Shown piece after piece: positions 30,695-32,528 of a stretch of 32,528 bases of DNA. Source of the DNA: a virus; the IMG/VR virus record IMGVR_UViG_3300015371_000115, positions 1 to 32,528 of that record; one strand, 5' to 3'. The notes under the pieces are model-generated. The model did no database searches and was not told the DNA's origin. It saw only the letters and a program-made list of their open reading frames with translations. The position numbers and the translations under genes are program-made. Position 1 is the stretch's first letter. Every line of letters starts with the position of its first letter.

Positions 30695-30711
30695 AGGCCG
30701 TAGAGCGGCCT
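30695..30711 (-). other. short hairpin between TerL and capsid genes
   Basis: AGGCCG and CGGCCT pair around a five-base loop, followed leftward by TTCC. It lies between the TerL stop and the protease ATG. It is too weak for a confident terminator and might act as an mRNA processing site. Confidence 0.3.
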
Positions 30712-30728
30712 AAACGGATTTTGGCGCC

Positions 30729-32264
30729 CTAAACGATCATCGCCCGTACGTCGAAAGCTGGCTTGCTCTGTAGCGGCGCGACGGCGGCCATATCGGCGAG
30801 CGCGACCGCGCCATCGATTCGGCCGGGTGAACGATCCTTCGCGAGCTTCCGGTTGCCGGCGGGATCGCTCGCGACAACGGCGTTCGCCATGTTCATTTTG
30901 AGGATCGGATGATTGCCGTGCGCGATCCGGTGGTTGAGGATTTCACCTTCGAGTAGCCGGAGCGCCGGACTCATATCCTTGAAGCCTTGCCCAACCTCGA
31001 CGAAATGCTCGTCGAGCTGCCGTTCGCGGAAGCCGGCGCGCAGGAGATAGGGCCGCAAGTGGTGCCAGCCCCACCGATCGAAACCGATTTTCTTTACGTT
31101 GTAGCGGTCGAACGTGCCGCGGAGAAATTCGGCGACGTACTCGTAATCGACCGAACGACCCGGCGCCGCGAGTAGGTATCCCTGACGCTGCCAGACGTCA
31201 TACGGAACCCGGTCAATCCGCGCCTTCGCGGCGAGATTGTCACCCGGTAGCCAGAACGTCGGATGGATCTGCCAGACGCCATCGATCCGCGCGCCGAGAA
31301 CGAGCGCGGTTAAGTCCGAGACCGCCGAGAGATCGAGGCCGCCGTAAACCGGGAGACCTTCGATCGGCTTCGGTTCGGCGCCGCACTCGGACCAAAGCTG
31401 TCCGCTGATAAACGGCGCGCTTGCTTCGACCCTTCTATTGAGGATGAGATTTTCGAATTCCGCTTGCCGGCTCGGCATACGTTCGGCGTCGCGCGCCTGT
31501 CCAAGTACCTCACGAGCATTCAAAAAGTCTCCATAAGCCGGGTTCGCCAGCTTGATTGTTTCACGTGAAAACGGATCGAGGCCGGCCGGCGCGGTATAGA
31601 GCGAGACGACAACGCGCGGGTCGTGACCGGCGAGCGCGTCATCGATCAGTACCGACAGAAGATCCGACTCGGTCGGCGCCTGCGTCGAGATGATGATCGA
31701 TAGTGGGTTTTCCTGCGCGCCTGTCGCTGTTTCCAGCGCTTCGTAAAGCCGGTCCCGCGGCCCGCGGACTTGGCCTAGCTCGTCATGCACGATGAAAACC
31801 GGCGACAGACCGAATGCTGTCCGCGCCTCGGCCGACAGCGCCCGGTAAACCGTGCCAAGGTCCGGACAGAGTAGTTCCTTCGCGTGATGCCGGACCTGTA
31901 TGCTGCCGGCCAGGATCTCCGACATCTCCACCATCAGTCGCGCCAGCTTGAACAACAAGCCGGCTTGTTCGCGCGATTGTGCCGCGGAATAAAGCTGGCT
32001 GTTCGGCACCGCTTCCGGACCGCAGAGGTGCAACAACAGCAGGAATGCGGCCAAGGCGGTCTTGCCGTTTTTGCGGCCGAACGACAGGATAGCGCGGCGC
32101 GTCCCGGCCGGATTGTCATAGATCCGGATAATCTCGCGCTTCTGCCATGGGCGCAGGCGCACCGACTGCCCGGCGTGCCTGCCCTCGGGTACGCGACAAA
32201 CCTTCTGGATCCAGACGATATTCCGCTGGCCGCGGGTCTGCTTGCGTTGTCTTACACTTCCCAA
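30729..32264 (-). CDS. terL: terminase large subunit
   Basis: 511 aa. Walker A-like SFGRKNGKTAL (61-71), Walker B VFIVHDELG (156-164) with catalytic E162, coupling motif STQAP (193-197), and nuclease acidic residues D311 in GGLDLSAVSDLTA, D396 in GFDRWG, and D484 in RIDGAVALAD. It is a Terminase_1-type ATPase-nuclease that translocates and cuts DNA at the portal. The only start in frame with the conserved N-terminus is TTG 32264, which overlaps the small terminase end by 13 bp. A strong SD is not seen. Confidence 0.93.
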   Translation of the reverse strand: MGSVRQRKQTRGQRNIVWIQKVCRVPEGRHAGQSVRLRPWQKREIIRIYDNPAGTRRAILSFGRKNGKTALAAFLLLLHLCGPEAVPNSQLYSAAQSREQAGLLFKLARLMVEMSEILAGSIQVRHHAKELLCPDLGTVYRALSAEARTAFGLSPVFIVHDELGQVRGPRDRLYEALETATGAQENPLSIIISTQAPTESDLLSVLIDDALAGHDPRVVVSLYTAPAGLDPFSRETIKLANPAYGDFLNAREVLGQARDAERMPSRQAEFENLILNRRVEASAPFISGQLWSECGAEPKPIEGLPVYGGLDLSAVSDLTALVLGARIDGVWQIHPTFWLPGDNLAAKARIDRVPYDVWQRQGYLLAAPGRSVDYEYVAEFLRGTFDRYNVKKIGFDRWGWHHLRPYLLRAGFRERQLDEHFVEVGQGFKDMSPALRLLEGEILNHRIAHGNHPILKMNMANAVVASDPAGNRKLAKDRSPGRIDGAVALADMAAVAPLQSKPAFDVRAMIV

Positions 32265-32528
32265 GGCTTCACTACTCGATCAACAGCCGCTCGCGCCTTC
32301 GTATAGGCATTTTGTTCGTGATATCGGCTTTGATTGGTGATCCGCAGCTTGGTCGCAAGCGACGTAACACCCCTTACTTCCATATCGCGCATCTGCAACA
32401 GGTATTTGTACCGCCGCACCCCGTCGCTATCCTTTAAGCGGTCCGTTTCGAACTCGTCCACAGCGGCCGAAAGTTTCTCGGCCGTTTCGCGGCGACGGCA
32501 ATAATCGGCGAGCAAGCCGCGCGTCGCC
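32252..32528 (-). CDS. terS: terminase small subunit, C-terminal part (runs off the right edge)
   Basis: About 91 residues are visible; the frame is open to the window edge and the N-terminus is missing. The visible part has LADYCRRRETAEKLSAAVDE, DGVRRYKYLLQMRDMEVRG, and TSLATKLRITNQSRYHE, the pattern of P27-family small terminases (A-YCR-E, ATKLRL, Q-RY). It recognises the packaging site. The apparent TTG start at 32515 is only internal. It overlaps TerL, as in many phages. Confidence 0.85.
   Translation of the reverse strand, partial: ATRGLLADYCRRRETAEKLSAAVDEFETDRLKDSDGVRRYKYLLQMRDMEVRGVTSLATKLRITNQSRYHEQNAYTKARAAVDRVVKPWEV

Overview
The window is most of the genome of a temperate, HK97-capsid, siphovirus-type tailed phage. 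The host is probably an alphaproteobacterium, most likely Hyphomicrobiales. The host guess rests on the GapR-type (DUF2312) protein, a CpaC/pilus-secretin N-domain protein, the GCCGG-rich composition and the general gene style. No tRNA, rRNA, CRISPR or insertion sequence was seen.

Layout. (1) 50-5204, minus strand: a tightly overlapping early operon. It runs from a DUF1376 replication-type protein through a P22-type antirepressor, a GapR-like DNA-binding protein, a VRR-NUC nuclease, several small or zinc-binding proteins, a stand-alone RNA polymerase alpha-CTD look-alike and a NusG-like protein, and ends at an HNH endonuclease. (2) 5205-5660: a gene-free control region with repeated 13-bp palindromes (TTCACGnCGTGAA) between divergent operons. 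(3) 5661-12566, plus strand: an HTH regulator, a Cas4/AddB-like nuclease, a probable single-strand annealing protein, an SbcC/Rad50-like ATPase, a tyrosine integrase, a membrane protein, a cluster of repeated 11-12-bp motifs that is a good attP candidate, and a second HTH protein. (4) 12691-13143, plus: a secreted pilus-secretin N-domain protein, an isolated cargo gene with a hairpin leader. (5) 13317-32528, minus: the late operon. Read right to left it has small terminase (cut by the edge), large terminase, a protease-major capsid fusion, three decoration-type proteins, portal, a collagen-like protein, connectors, tail tube, chaperones, tape measure, tail tip/hub, a tail protein with Asp-box repeats, a fibre-like protein and a small membrane protein that could be the holin.

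The integrase and candidate attP lie in the middle. The leftmost gene (HNH) and the rightmost (TerS) are genes that normally sit side by side. The sequence therefore looks like a free phage genome opened between HNH and TerS, not an integrated prophage.

The parts most likely to be new are the early-operon transcription cluster (alpha-CTD mimic, NusG paralogue, zinc-ribbon proteins, GapR with AT-hook), the secreted secretin-domain gene, and the unusual fusions (protease-capsid; SPRY-repeat-tail hub). Start codons were often moved inward from the longest reading frame, using Shine-Dalgarno (SD) sites and the 1-11-bp gene overlaps that dominate this genome.
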